NCBI GenBank assembly: GCA_032622095.1
Contig: CP136061.1
Location: 132,934,087 to 132,998,086 of the forward strand
DNA length: 64,000 nucleotides
Reading direction: 5' to 3'
DNA from: Siphonodentalium dalli
Lineage: Eukaryota; Mollusca; Scaphopoda; Gadilida; Siphonodentaliidae
Shown here: positions 1-12,142 of the stretch, piece after piece
Position numbering within the stretch: the first letter of the stretch is position 1
Layout: each line of letters starts with the position of its first letter
Translations under genes and position numbers: made by a program
The notes under the pieces: generated by a model
What the model was told of the DNA's origin: nothing
What the model saw: only the letters and a program-made list of their open reading frames with translations
Databases searched by the model: none

Positions 1-255
1 CCAAAAATATTACAGAAGCTGGTTTTTGTTTACATAGCACAGCATAGAATCTTGACATTAACATACTATCTACCCAATATTGATGATTGGTAAAAGAACA
101 AAATATGTCTATATTTTAAAATTCTTTTTGTTTATGGCAGTTTTAACAGGTGTGACTATTTAAACAGCATACACACCGTGAATGCCATCCATGCCTTTAA
201 CCAGTTAGAAAGGTAAAAGTGCAAGTTTAAAATTATGATCCAGTGGGAGGAGAGA

Positions 256-277
256 GGGGGGGGGGGGGGGGGGGGGG
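256..277 (+). repeat. Poly-G run (22 G)
   Basis: Uninterrupted. Such long G runs are uncommon and assembly length is unreliable. Confidence 0.9.
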
Positions 278-1930
278 TTGGAGCCTGGAGGGGATCATGG
301 GGGTTGTGCCTGCAGAAGTATACTTTCAGTGCTGAATGGAAATATGTTTAGTTGCATGTGAGGAGAGATTCGGTGTTCAGTTGGAAATATTGCATATTAT
401 AACTCCCACAGACTGGGATCGAGGTGAGAGCATGCAGGACTCTTTATCATTCATGGGAAAATGTCTGAATAATATATGACAAATTTATTGCAATATATTG
501 TGGGTTTGTACCAAGAAAGTAATATGAATTAAATATTTATTGTACCTCAAATATAGATATAAAATTATTGAAGGTGTTTAAACCAATCATCTAAAAACCT
601 ATTTAAGTATTCTTCCCCTCAGATCTTTTTTCTCTTTCCTGTGTTTATTTGAATCAATCTGTCTTTTTGTTGACAGTTTATGTGTTTGTTTACTTGGTAC
701 CAGTTTGTTTTCTTTATTTCACACATTTATGCCCTGGTTGAAAAGATGAAAGATTTTGTGGCATAATCTGTCATAGGAAATGACAGGCCACAGTTATGAT
801 CCTGTCTATAGAGAGATATAGATGGGTAGATATCACAGGTGTGCATGATTAAATATGGTTCCTAGCTCAGCCTCTCCGCTCTCTACTCTGTGCAACTCCG
901 CGATGTAACACTTCCCCTGGCAGAGTCCAGTATTAAGTGCCATCATATTATTGGCGGAATCCACCTATTGTGGGCAATTTCTGCCCACTCAGTGTTCACG
1001 TTGGACCGAAAAATCTTTTGGCTAAATGAAAATTTGATTGGCCAAATTAAAAAAACTTGGGCCAAATCCTCATTTTCTGGGCGGTTCACAATTGATGACT
1101 AAAATATTTGTTTTAAACTTTATTTTTTACTCAGAATAAAAAGATAATTAAAACAACACAAAAACAAATTTAAAATCATAATAATATACGAACATATAGG
1201 TATATGCGTTAATATGTCACACGTTAATGACAGATCAATTCATGAAAATCAATATTGATTTATGCAAAATATGATGAGATTTCATATCTGACCACATACA
1301 AAAAGCACGGTGGAAATCAAAGTCAGAAATGGCTGGGCCAGCAATGCAAATTTTCATAAGGTGGTATCAAATAGTCTGGCTGTCTTTAAGTTGTCATCGC
1401 TATTTTCGCCAAGATAATAAAATAATGTTGCTTATTATCGTGATGGCAGATTACGTAACTGACATGCCATTGAGTTAAGTACTTCTCACTTGTACATCCA
1501 ATTATGGGACAATGCATTCACATATTTTATCTTACATACTGCTTATTCAACAAAAAATATGGGGTAAAAAAAAGTTTTGCCAAATGAAATTTGTATTGGC
1601 CAATTTCGAAACCATTGGCCAGCAACAGCACAAACACTGCTCTGGTGATGCTATATTTATCAATGATGTAATCCCCAGAAAAGGTATGGTCGCATTTTGT
1701 TTAAGAAAAACCCAACTTAGTGAACTTAAAATTAAATTATGGGTGCAATATTACATGTGTCTTCTGAATTGTGGGAGCAAATAAATGATCTCGCTGTCGT
1801 TCCTCATGAGATGGACTGGAAATTGGGAGACCCGGGAAGACTCCAAATTAATAATATAGCATTTATTAGGGATTTGGGGTGGGACCCGGAAGGATTTGAA
1901 AGGGATGTTTCCCGTTCCTACAACCCACTT
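278..1930. other. No feature recognised
   Basis: AT-rich with scattered T and A runs. No exon with convincing splice sites was seen. The frame 1739-1939 is open but has no splice or start support. Confidence 0.5.
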
Positions 1931-2008
1931 AGGAAATGAATAATAGAGCATTCCAATATATACTTTTATAATTGGGTCGGAGAATCCATTCACCAAAGAA
2001 AGGGTTAA
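1931..2008 (-). mobile_element. F1, end fragment
   Basis: The left half of F in reverse (aaatgaataatagagcattcc to gaaagggTTAA). Confidence 0.7.
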
Positions 2009-2740
2009 TTTCAACAGTATATATGATGGGAGTAACAAATTAAAATTTAAAAAGGAAAACGTACATCGCTATCCTTGTTTGCACTAATCTTTTGGGATTA
2101 TAACATGTTGTGTTGCTGACATGTGCCTTCTATAGCCCCAAGGTGAATATCACACCTGCCTGGACCAATCTCTGAATAATGCAGCTAAATGGGAGGATGT
2201 ATTATGTAAAACTGTTTCACAAATTAGCACATGTTTTCCGAATGTGTGAAAAGTAATTAGCAATTACTGTATTCTCAACTACAAGACAATGCCACAGTCT
2301 CTGTTTTTAATCTAGTTAGCAGTTTTTGTTGACATTAGGTGCTATGTAGTTTTATGGGATTTTACAAGTTTATCCACTGCCATTGCTGTTCTTATTGAGG
2401 AAAAGTTGTTGATGCTTGGGATTTCATAATTGTATGTGATGTTTAGAGGTTTGAGCTATACTCTTAAATGAAGTTATCATAATTTGAAGCATATTTCTAG
2501 CATTTCTGTTTTCGTCAATACAGTAAATACAATAAAGGTAATATGCAGACATTTTCAATAATGACAAATATCAATATGACTATGTCTTGCAGAATTTGAT
2601 TGCTCTATTATTATTTTCATAGCTTCTATAATATAAAATATCTTCTTTTAAACACTGTTTTAAATGAAATTCTTATATAAAATATACATGTTAATAAATA
2701 ATCATGCAGTAGCATTTAATTACTGTAACATTGTTTGTTT

Positions 2741-2849
2741 CAGAATGATTCATATTCATCAGTGGGAAATCGTTGTTTAATGAACTTATTATCTGAACAT
2801 TTGCTAAAGGAACTACTCGTCAATGAGTATTTAGTATAGAAAGGGTTAA
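2741..2849 (+). mobile_element. F2, right-end fragment
   Basis: From cagaatgattcatattcatc to agtatagaaagggTTAA; closely matches the right half of F6. Confidence 0.75.
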
Positions 2850-3082
2850 ATGTTTAATTCCGGAATGTTTTACTCGGAGCCTGCTTAGCCAAGATATGAC
2901 TGTTGTTGTGTAGTTTCCGGCCGCAGGCCGGGTAGGATGGTCGGAACGCATTGTGCGATTCCCTTCACCCTTTCTTGATATATTCGATGAAGATCGATTT
3001 TTGAGGCTGTTGATGCTGTTCAGATGCGGAGGCTGACCGGAGGCAAAGTGAGGTTGAGATGTTTAGCTTTTGCTGGTTGCTT

Positions 3083-3523
3083 TTAGCTTTTTTTTTTTTT
3101 TTTTTTTAACTTTTCGGTGGATCTAATTCGTCTATTAAAGACTGCCTTTGCTTTCATTCTAGTCTCTTCTGCTTTCTTAATTGATTCGTCTACGCTGGCG
3201 AGATATGTAGCTGATTCTTTCATGTAGTTTTCTCTCCATAGGCGGGTGGCATCTGTTTCTTGTTCGGTTACCGGTGATATAGGATTGGCAGGCTCCGGCT
3301 CGATGTATTCCGGAGTCTTCGGGATGAAGTCGGAGGTGTCCGCGTCTGGCTGTAGAGGCGATGGTGGTGGTGATTCCATCTCCTGGACAAACTGGGTCGG
3401 GATCTCGACTGCATGGGAGGAGCTGGCTGGTGTAACATCCGTCGCCTTCTTCTCTTTCCACGCGGCTAGTCTCTCGGCATCTCTTTTTTTCCTTGATGGT
3501 GTTTTCTTCTTTTTCTTGTTCAT
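3083..3523 (-). CDS. 146-aa basic/acidic ORF of the retroposon
   Basis: An intact minus-strand ORF within the retroposon. The N-terminus is strongly basic (MNKKKKKTPSRKKRDAERL), the middle is Pro/Glu/Asp rich with a PPPSP motif, then a predicted helix rich in Lys, Glu and Ala, and a Lys-rich tail encoded by the A-rich run at 3090-3108. No zinc knuckle, RT or nuclease motif is visible. A basic KKxPSxxxRDxxR-like start recalls ORFs I associate with invertebrate mobile elements, but that is memory rather than a search. It could be a nucleic-acid-binding ORF1-type protein. The poly-A run encoding the tail is prone to slippage, so the C-terminus is the least certain part. Confidence 0.45.
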   Translation of the reverse strand: MNKKKKKTPSRKKRDAERLAAWKEKKATDVTPASSSHAVEIPTQFVQEMESPPPSPLQPDADTSDFIPKTPEYIEPEPANPISPVTEQETDATRLWRENYMKESATYLASVDESIKKAEETRMKAKAVFNRRIRSTEKLKKKKKKS

Positions 3524-3571
3524 CTTTTGTCGTGGTTTCCGTGCTGATCTGGTATTTTCGGTCCGGTAGGG

Positions 3572-3587
3572 AGCCCTGAAAAGGGCT
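3572..3587 (-). promoter_or_regulatory. Histone-type mRNA stem-loop
   Basis: On the minus strand this reads agcccttttcagggct: a 6-bp stem with a TTTC loop. The metazoan replication-dependent histone 3' element has a 6-bp stem and the same UUUC-type loop closed by U-A. Here the bottom pair is A-U instead of G-C. It lies 48 bases 5' of the ATG of the retroposon ORF, that is in a leader and not a 3' end. Chance is possible for a 16-base motif. Confidence 0.35.
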
Positions 3588-3801
3588 GTGCCGGGCCGGT
3601 TTGGAAATCCAGAAGCAGCTGGTATCCGCCTTTATGAGCATGAAGTGACCAGCTCAGACAAGGCGTGACATGCATGGTGTCCAGCATATTAGTGACACTA
3701 ATTGGTATTAACGGTGGTGAGTTCATCCTGAGAGGTGGCGATCCAAGCTCTCTGGAGGTCCGACTGCTAATCTGTGTGTGTCTGTGTGACCAAGATATGA
3801 C

Positions 3802-4688
3802 CAAACTTTAAAGAGGATTTATTCCTGATATAACTTAATCATAAGCTGTCAATCCACAGAATACTATAAAACCATTGGTTGTCACATATTGAACCATTAA
3901 AGTTATTTCTCGATATCCCACATTTCTTGATTACTTCTGCTATTGAAATGACAGCACTCATAGTAGCATAGTGCGATATGACCACGCCTATATACCGCAT
4001 GTCTAAAATGTACACGAAAACTATTTGATACTTTTTGCGATATAAATGGGGATTCCGATGCTGCATAAAAAATCCTTAGTTAGTTAGTACTGCTCTGCCA
4101 TTAAATTTACTCCTAATTACCCATCAGTACTTAGGTACATAAGTAGCTAGAAAAATCAACAAGACTCGATCGAGCTAACATTTGCAAATAAATGTAGTTT
4201 CAGCAACTAACAACACGTGCCACTGTACATGCAAAATATTTCTAGAACACCTGCTGCCACAGTGGAGCGATCAGTTGATCAGTGGGTGTACACTGTTCAC
4301 TAGCTAATCAAAAGCGACAAATTCATGACATCACCTGATCACTGATAATTGGATGTTTGATTAACAGGGATTATATCAATTTCCACTTTGGTGTGCGTCT
4401 TTTCGATGGCAATAATCTCAAAGTTTTACCCTTCTTTTATTCTTATACCTTCTAATTATGGTGGTTCTCTTGTGAAATGATGGATTAAATTATAAGAAAT
4501 AACTCTTGTTTGAAGAAAAATTAACTATAGCGCTGCTATGTGCGTTATAGAATTTATCTTCATACTTTCGATTATAACTGCATAACCAACAACAACAACA
4601 AAATTCTATGATCCCTATCAAGGCACGTACATTTCAATTATTATTACCAAATACACACGAGAAACATCAGGTCCTGCACAGATTTCAC
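3802..4688. other. No feature recognised
   Basis: AT-rich sequence between the retroposon and B1, with a short (aac) run near 4590. Confidence 0.5.
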
Positions 4689-4951
4689 TTAACCCTTTCA
4701 TGACGTGAGCTGTGCTGGTGCAGTATTAAAGACCCTGTGCCAGTGCATTCTCTTATATATGCGAGTCGACCATAGGTCGCCTCGCATATATAAAAGAATG
4801 CACTGGCTTACAAGATCAAGGTAAATATTGTTAGGCCAATGCATTCTCTTATATATGCGAGGCAACCTATGGTCGACTCGCATATATAAGAGAATGCATT
4901 GACATAGGGTTTTCGTAAAAATTCAGGATGTTCCAGTCATCAAAGGGTTAA
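4689..4951 (+). mobile_element. B1: TTAA-flanked double-hairpin MITE (type copy)
   Basis: Flanked by TTAA on both sides. The termini are TTAACCCTTTCATGAC and a related AAAGGGTTAA end. Inside are two 60-70 bp near-perfect palindromes in tandem. The first is bordered by ccagtgcattc and the second by ccaatgcattc, each with ttatatatgcga arms. They are joined by a spacer with aaggtcaaggtaaatattg. A TTAA target and CCCTTT ends point to piggyBac-type transposition. This copy belongs to the subfamily whose hairpin tips read CGACC and GGTCG. Confidence 0.86.
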
Positions 4952-5079
4952 AAATGTTTATAATGTTCTAAAATTCGCTAATTTTCTGTCCTGTTTCAAA
5001 GAAAATAATTGAGAGAACAATTTTTTTTACCAATTGATAGAAACTCCTGTTGATTGTGCTCTCTGACTCAAAATTATTA

Positions 5080-5420
5080 TTATATATCAAATCTGTCGTC
5101 TGTCTGTAACTCTGTCACTCTTTTTGCACATTTAGAACTTTTCACCCATACGTCCAATGTAGCCCAAATTTGGATCACGGCCTACATTGTGTCGTAAAAG
5201 ATGACTCACCATATTTCACGTAAAAGAGAACCTGAGATTGAATGTGGTCCCCCACTAATTCATATAGTTGAAGATAGCTAAGGGACGCAGTCTGACTATT
5301 GGTCAGTGGGTACCAAGACTAATACAGTTACAACACAACCAAAAATAGAAGTTATAATTTGTTCATGTCAGCGCATACCAGAAAGTAATGAAGAGCGTTT
5401 ACAAAACCATAATTTTTTAC
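5080..5420. repeat. O1: Ctgtc-type interspersed repeat
   Basis: Starts with gtcgtctgtctgtaactctg followed by tttagaacttttcacccatac and caaatttggatc. Resembles the general layout of O3, not its exact sequence. Confidence 0.4.
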
Positions 5421-5631
5421 GAGCAATCATCTAGTTATTTTTTACCCTCGAAGCTATACAGATAGTTCAGTGGCGAGATACAGCATCTTTAATAATTAAT
5501 TCAATTGTTTTACACCTTCATTGCTAAGTGTCATTTAGAGTTAGCTCTCTTACTCTTACTGTATATATGTCTCAATACTCCCACACATACTTCACTATTC
5601 ATACATTTACTATTGCCTTTCCAAGCCTTGA

Positions 5632-6067
5632 AATAGTGTATCTGTCGTTTGCAAAATGAGGCTCCCCGAGGGTGAATTTAGTGACCTTATCCCACACAGC
5701 AGGATAGCGTCACAAAATTCACCCTCTTGAAACCTCATTCTGCTGAGGCTTCAACTGCTATGGGAGACCTAGGTTAAGATAGAAGTTCCCCAGTTGAAGT
5801 TTGTTATGCTCACTCATTAGTGACCTCGATTATGAATTTTATCTTCTGAAAATTAGGGGATATAGAAACTGAACAGAAGAGAAAAAGTAACTTAAAAACA
5901 ATGTTAATTTGAGACTCTAGATACTTGACAGAAGATGAGGCCTAAGCAGAATGAGGTCCCCAGAGGGTGAATTTAGAGATGCTAGCCTGCTGTCCGGGAT
6001 AGCGTCACAAAATTCACCCTCTGGGGACCTCATTCTGCAAATGACAGACACACTATTTCAAGGCTTG
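5632..6067 (+). mobile_element. C1: hAT-like composite foldback MITE (type copy)
   Basis: Terminal inverted repeats of the type CAAGCCTTGAAATAGTGTGT, each leading into its own hairpin with aatgaggtccccagaggg and gaattta arms; between them a unique core (ccccagttgaag, gaaaaagtaact). The flanks tgcctttc and tgcccatc agree at six of eight bases, consistent with an old 8-bp duplication. Confidence 0.8.
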
Positions 6068-6722
6068 TGCCCATCATAATGACAATTTGCTATAGTCACA
6101 TACTAATGTACCCTTGTTGTTGTTGATGTTGCATATAATGGTGCACTTGCACACACATGCCCGGTTGTTTCTGCTGTTGTGTAGAGCACAGTACCTGTAC
6201 ACTAAATGTTACGGATGGCCTATTAAAGGCTCAGGCCTTTGTACCATCAAGAGGCACTGACTTTTTAAAGACAGCTGTACTCTAAAAGGTTGATGAACAT
6301 CATAATTTCAATAGAGATTTTTTTCTGTGCAGCACTTAACTTTTGAATAGCATTCAGGTGCAAAAATACATACTCTTGTACTAAAATGGATGAAATTGTA
6401 GAACAGGAGAATTGTTTTATCTCAACAACAGTGGGTGAAAGAAGTTTTGATAGATTAAACTATTTTTTCCTTCAGATCATGTTATATGATGAACTGATTA
6501 CATTTAGCACTTTCTTATATTACAATATTTTTACATCGTGTACTATTTTATGATAGCATTGTGTTCTCTAATTATTTTAGACAAGTACTGAGTTTTTCCT
6601 GCATTCTTAAACTTCTGTCTCTCTCATGTTTCTCTATATAAGGATGTTAAAAAATCTCTTCACAAAGTCTCATTTTACTTTATCTTCAAAATGTTCTAAA
6701 TGTTAAAAATTTCTAAATTCAG

Positions 6723-6768
6723 TTGGAAGATGCTCTTCAGACTTGGGATCCAGGAACAACTTGCATAG
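6723..6768 (+). CDS. Internal exon, RhoGEF DH domain part 1
   Basis: A 46-nt exon between an AG acceptor (6721-6722) and a GTATGT donor (6769-6774). Read in phase 0 it gives LEDALQTWDPGTTCI and leaves one base (g). That base joins the first two bases of the exon at 19373 to make a Gly codon, giving ...TTCIG. In DH domains (the catalytic GDP-GTP exchange domain for Rho-family GTPases) a helix of the type LE..L..W.P is followed by an IG[DN]xF motif, which is what the joined sequence shows. The pyrimidine tract before the acceptor is weak. Upstream DH exons were not found and should lie left of the window. The exon is too short to identify alone; the call rests on the three-exon join. The RhoGEF subfamily is not determined. 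Confidence 0.62.
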
Positions 6769-6953
6769 GTATGTATTTAGATCAGAAAATAATTATTTTT
6801 TATACCAGACCATGGATGTTGAGTATATTCTGAGGCTTCCACGTACTATCCAAGGGGCGAGCTTAAATTGTTCAACGCCAAGATATTGTGTGGTGTAATG
6901 AGCAGTTTATTTTCATAAAAACCACCGATAAGATTGTATTACAATTATATATA

Positions 6954-7638
6954 ATACTAGAAGGTGACCCGACTTCGTCCGGGCTTTGACCTTGAATTGT
7001 CCATTTTGAAGGTCAAGGTCAAGTGGGGTCACGATTTGACCAGTCCAAAACACTGCCCGAACAAAAGTACCCGACAAACGTGCCCGTCGATATCCATCCG
7101 TTTTTTTTACCCGATTTGACCTTGAATTGATCATTTTATCAAATTTTGTCGAAATCCCATCAAAATTGGCGATTTGACCTTGAATTTACCCGATTTCAAG
7201 GTCAAGGTCACATTGCACGGGCAAATGAATAGGCTTATGAGACTCCCCATATGAAAGTACCCACACATACCAAGTTTCATCAAAATCCCGCGATATTCGG
7301 GCGTTTGACCTTGAAATGACCCAATTTCAAGGTCAAGGTCACATCGCACGGGCAAATTAATAGGCCTATGGCACTGCCCGGCCGAAAATACCCCCACATA
7401 CCAAGTTTCATCGAAATCCCGGGATATTCGTGCGTTTGACCTTGAAATGACCCGATTTCAAGGTCAAGGTCACGTCACACGGGCAAATTAATAGGCCTAT
7501 GTCACTCACCGGCCGAAAATACCCCCACGTACCAAGTTTCATCGAAATCGTCTCGGCCGTTTTCGAGTCCATTGGAAACAGACAGACAGACACACACACA
7601 GACACACACACAGACAGATCTTCCAAAATATATAATAG
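6954..7638 (+). repeat. D1: tandem repeat block with ttgacctt core
   Basis: Opens with ctagaaggtgacccgacttcgtccgggc and contains about four units of roughly 130 bp, each with tttgaccttgaa, tttcaaggtcaaggtca, cacgggcaaat and ccaagtttcatc. It closes with an (acag)(acac) microsatellite and caaaatatataatag. It shares opening and closing sequences with D2-D5. The superfamily is unknown; the tail suggests a LINE/SINE- or Helitron-type interspersed repeat. Confidence 0.72.
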
Positions 7639-8150
7639 ACTAGCCGATGAGCCCGACGTTGTCCGGGCTATTCAAAAACCAAATTTCAATTCGATAGCTC
7701 CACCCGTTTCCGAGATCTGGTCTGCGCATGCGCGAAGCTGGCGTCGCACGAGCTCGGCGACCCGATAAAATTCATATCCGGGGCAAGATACATTCACATA
7801 GCAAATTTCAAGTCGATAGCTCCATCCGTTTCCGAGATCTCGTCTGCGCATGCGCGAAGCTGGCGTCGCACGGGCTCGGCGACCCGATAAAATTCGTATC
7901 CGGGGCAAGATACATTCACATAGCAAATTTCAAGTCGATAGCTCCATCCGTTTCCGAGATCTCGTCTGCGCATGCGTGAAGCTGGCGCCGCACGGGCTCG
8001 CCAATACGACAACGACGACCGCCTGGTCAAACTACACACACGTACCAAGTTTCGTCCCGATCGGTCGAGAATCGTAGATTTGTATCAATGACAGACAGAC
8101 AGACAAACAAACATACATACAGACAGAGGTCTTCAAAATATATATGAGAT
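7639..8150 (+). repeat. D2: CpG-rich tandem repeat, 122-bp units
   Basis: Opens gatgagcccgacgttgtcc. Three units of 122 bp contain tcgatagctccacccgtttcc, tgcgcatgcgc and gcacgggctcggcgacccg. Then comes a unique end with cggtcgagaatcgtag, an (acag) run and cttcaaaatatatatgag. It is joined head to tail with D1. Confidence 0.8.
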
Positions 8151-8734
8151 TGTTTTAATGACATGAAGATGTTATGAGGGCCAAAAATGCCCTCATACAT
8201 GAATACACATACATGAATTGTGATATATAAATAAATTGTAATACATCTATTCTCATATGATCCAATCTCTACACTCGGTAAACATTGTGGAAAATTAAAG
8301 GTGTCATGTCTAATGCAATCTCTTTTGAATTAATTCAAATTTTTGAAATGGGGATTTTTAGATTTTTAGGTTCAAAGGGGCTAACAAAAAACATGCCTTG
8401 TCAACTTATGGTAAGATGACGAAAGGACATTTGTTGTGCACGTTGCGATACGCGCAAAATTACTTTCTTGATTAAAAATAACAAGTTCTTAACTTTACAT
8501 GATAACATAACCAACATACCTTGGGCGAAATTGTGAATACATTTATAGCAAACCAGTCAGTTCTTCCATTAAAATAAACTGATCTTGAGTGTACCTTTTT
8601 ATGCTGTGTAGCTAAATGTAGTAGTGCGTAAATCGGTCATTTGTGCCTACAGTTGCTACCAGAATGATGTGAACGATTTCATATGCATTGACCAATTAGG
8701 GTTGTGATTTCCCACACGTAAAATTGGCTATAAA

Positions 8735-9085
8735 TATACCCTTGCATTTATACCCCTATGACCGAAGCAAATCTTGGGTATACTGGATTACATGTGTCCG
8801 ATCCTCCACCCGTTATTTTGTCTGTCCGAGCAGATATCTAAACCATAGGTTGTCCGATCTTAATGAAATTTGGTATGGGTGCTCACCACTATGCGGACAT
8901 TCAATGGAGTGTTCAATCGTTTTGTTCCATTGAATCCATTCTAGAGTTATTCATCTTTGCTTATCTGAAAATGTTGATTTTTGGGAAGTCTGCCTGAGTA
9001 CCTCAGCCATAGGTTATATGTACGGCCACACTAGATATGTCTAATGTGGGTATGCAATGGCAATAGCCCCAGCTCTTGTTTCATA
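8735..9085. repeat. O2: Ctgtc-type interspersed repeat
   Basis: Contains attttgtctgtccgagcag, aaaccataggttgtccgatc, tgaaatttggtatgg, and a later second aacc/ataggttat motif. Part of one frame is open but has no recognisable domain. Confidence 0.42.
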
Positions 9086-9756
9086 TAAAATGTTGTCATT
9101 TGGACCAGGCTTATGAAGATTTATGATTGGTAATAATCTGCTTTCTCTTTCTTACTATGTCAAAATTCTTATATATTTCTGATATTTTCACCCAGATAGA
9201 AATAAAATCATGAATTGATATGGATCAAAAACTTCATGTGCCTTTTAATTTCTCAGCTGTTTTGAGGTTGGACTCGGAGGGCACTCCTTTGACCTTCAAC
9301 TCCAACGAACTCTCTCAAGTAAATTTGAGTTCATTGAGAAATTCCCCGTGGATCATTAACATTTCCATAAACAGAGTTCAGCATTGAACTGTGACATTGA
9401 GGTCATTTGAGGATAATTTCTCCTTTCATAATGAACATAAGCAGCTATTTGTAACACTACACTGTATAATTGTGTAATGTTAGATGCGGTAATTGTTTGG
9501 GTTTGATGTTTCCCCGCCCATTATCCTCAAAGATGGCTCTTCAGGTGCACGAGGTTTTCCCCTAGTGTGGCATTTGTCAGTCATTCTGTCACCTCGTATC
9601 ACGGGTCTCTCTGATCACGAGATGTCACTCTCTGTTGATCTAAGTAAATACCTGTAGGAACTGTTCATATTATTGTGTAGTTGTTCTTTTGAGCACTATG
9701 TTATTGCCGTTTGAGTGTGGATAGCTTGAATGAGTGAAGTTATTTGATCTGTTGGC

Positions 9757-10024
9757 TTAACCTTTCCATGACTGGAGCTTCCTGAAATTTTACGAAAACC
9801 CTGTGCCAATGCATTCTCTTATATATGCGAGTCTCCCATATAAGATAATACATTGGCCTAACAATATTAGCTTGACCTTGTATTGGCTTGTAAGCCAGTG
9901 CATTGTCTTATAAGCATATATATGCGAGGCTCCCTATGGGAGACTAGCATATATAAGAGAATTCACTGGCACAGGTTCTTTAATGCTCCACCAGTCAAGC
10001 TGGGCCCCTTCATGAAATGGTTAA
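9757..10024 (-). mobile_element. B2 double-hairpin MITE
   Basis: Reverse orientation; both TTAA ends present (right end atggTTAA). One hairpin lost part of its second arm (gagtctcccatataagata); the other gained a short tataagcata insertion. Near-tandem with B3, 200 bp apart. Confidence 0.84.
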
Positions 10025-10225
10025 AAATTTACCCTTTAAGAATCAGGAGATCCCATATTTTTCTTAGTATCTTTATGCCAATTTCTCTTAACAGAAAGCT
10101 CTTGTTTTCATCACGATATAGTGCGATAACTTTAACAAATATCAACTGATTTTGTTGATATTAGATTTGCTCAACATCGTCTTGATAGAGTTCGAAAACG
10201 AGCCAGGTTCGTCTGCTTTGGGCCC

Positions 10226-10460
10226 TTAACCCTTTCATGACTGGAGCTTCCTGATATTGTGTGAAAACCCTGTGCCAATGCATTATCTTATATATATATA
10301 TATTAAAGTCTCCCATAGGGAGCCTCGCATATATAAGAGAATAGATTGGCCTAACAATATTTACCTTGACCTTGTAAGCCAGTGCATTACATATAAGAGA
10401 ATGCACTGGCACAGGATATTTAATGCTGCACCAGCGCAGCTCCCATCATGAAAGGGTTAA
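10226..10460 (-). mobile_element. B3 double-hairpin MITE
   Basis: Reverse orientation with TTAA at both ends. The first hairpin has an expanded tatatata run. The second has lost most of one arm (gtgcattacatataagag). Confidence 0.84.
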
Positions 10461-10825
10461 TTAGTTAATTTTCATGAGTTTTTACCATGATGCTGCGATA
10501 ACTTGATTAAATATTAACTGATTTTGTTGATATTCGGTACATGATACATGCTCAACAATGTTTCGATCGAGTTCGAAAATCAGCAAAGTCCGCATATTTT
10601 GGGCAGAGTTATGGCCCTTAATTAGTTCATTTAGGTTGGTTTTTGGGGGTAGGGGGGGTAGGATATTTGGTATGTCAGACTTCCTCAACAGTGTTCTGTA
10701 TAATGATAAACAACCAATTACTAGTAATGAATTTTCAATCTAAGCCCATGTCAGCATAGCTACTGCAACTTGATCAACCCCACATCTCTGATGTGATGCT
10801 TGTTTTTGAATTACATCTAACCAAT

Positions 10826-11340
10826 TAGATCATGCCATGAATCTCTACTCTTAGCTACCCACCATGGAGATCATATTCCACCAGTAAGCCTTGGAACTTT
10901 TTGATATTTTGACAGGGAAACTTATGAAGTTGAAAAAATAATGCGGGGAATATATTTCTTAGTTATTATCTGTTCCTTAATAATGTACTTCACTGGAGGT
11001 GAAGGTCCCAACTCGATATATTACAATTTAAGTGACTTTGTGAGCGATTTTGCTTTGCTTACAACTATGGAATATATCCATGGTAATAATTCAATGTTTA
11101 TTGCGATATCGGCTCACAAAAGCCTCAGAAAAGCATGCAATTTTGAGCTGGGACCTTAGCCTACTGATGAATAAACAATTAAGCAACATGTATTAACAAA
11201 GAAATATATTCCCCACGTTACTTTTTCGACTCGATAAGATTCCCTGTCAAAACTTTAAAAAGTTCCAATGTTTTGTACTGTACAGGTGGAATATGATCTC
11301 TACGGGTATTAGCCAGAGTGGAGATTCATGGCATGATCTA
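10826..11340. mobile_element. I1: foldback element, 515 bp
   Basis: Long inverted ends of about 140 bp: tagatcatgccatgaatctc on the left and its match at the right end, then ggagatcatattccacc, aaaaagttcc and ggggaatatatttc blocks in each arm. The centre carries gtgagcgattttgc and atatcggctcac in inverted arrangement. The superfamily is not decided: no clear target duplication. Confidence 0.8.
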
Positions 11341-12142
11341 CTGACTACGGAGCATTGGATTTTCTGAACCCCCTTACCCTTAGCTTCTTTCGGTGTCCCC
11401 GATGAAATCATATCCAGCAACAAGCTGTAAATAATTAAGATACAATTTACAAACCTTGAATGTCCATTATAGGACATATATTTTAAGTTGACATTTTTAT
11501 CTTGAATGAGTTATGCCTGAGTTGAACTTCAACCCTGTAGATTTTGTTAGTTTGTTTGTGGCAGGAGTGAACTCTGGAATTTGTCACTGTCTGATCCCCA
11601 TTGCTAATGGGGTGTACATACCATATATTCTAATCCCTATAAACTCTGAAACAGGAGACAAAGAATGTCTCTATTATCACTGTTAAACCTTGGCAACGAA
11701 TACCTCAAATTTTTGGTTGTAATAAATAATTTGCAACAATGTATTTGTGGTTTCTGAGGACATTCACCGAGTTATCGCAGTATTATATGAAAGAAAAACA
11801 TTCCTTGTATCAATTTGTTTGTTTCCAGAATTAGTAAATTTAAGGATAGTTCCCTTTTGCCTGAGGTATGTTATGTTTAGAAGGAACACTTAGATTAGAA
11901 CCACGGAATGGGTCAGCTAGATGGGTAGCTATTTTTCTGATATATTAATTTTTTTTATATTATTTAACACACTGAAGAAGAACATAATACATGGATTTTT
12001 TGAATACATTCTCTCTACACAGGTAACAATATTTTGTGATGTCAGATTAATGATATTCAGCTTCAATGCAGGGAGTGACTCAAGGCCATCGAAGTGGGTT
12101 CATGTGAAATAACATAAATGATAAAAGTGTTTGTTCATCTTA

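Larger units (their letters stand above)
2901..3789 (-). mobile_element. 889-bp retroposon with 12-bp target duplication
   Basis: The segment is bounded by a perfect 12-bp direct repeat, ccaagatatgac, at 2889-2900 and 3790-3801. On the minus strand it begins with a tcacacagacacac run and ends in a short acaacaaca tail next to the target repeat. That polarity and tail suggest target-primed retrotransposition of a LINE-like or SINE-like element. It is GC-richer than its flanks. It contains one ORF (3083-3523) and a histone-type stem-loop, but no reverse transcriptase, so it would depend on another element for movement. The perfect target duplication and intact ORF suggest a fairly recent insertion. 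Confidence 0.6.

Noticed and set aside
3246-3569. 107-codon + strand frame
   Set aside because: Antisense of the retroposon ORF; the minus-strand frame has the sensible basic/acidic composition.
4698-4883. ORFs containing YKRMHW (also at 9.9, 10.3, 21.0 and 61.8 kb)
   Set aside because: Translation of the B hairpin arms, repeated wherever B occurs.
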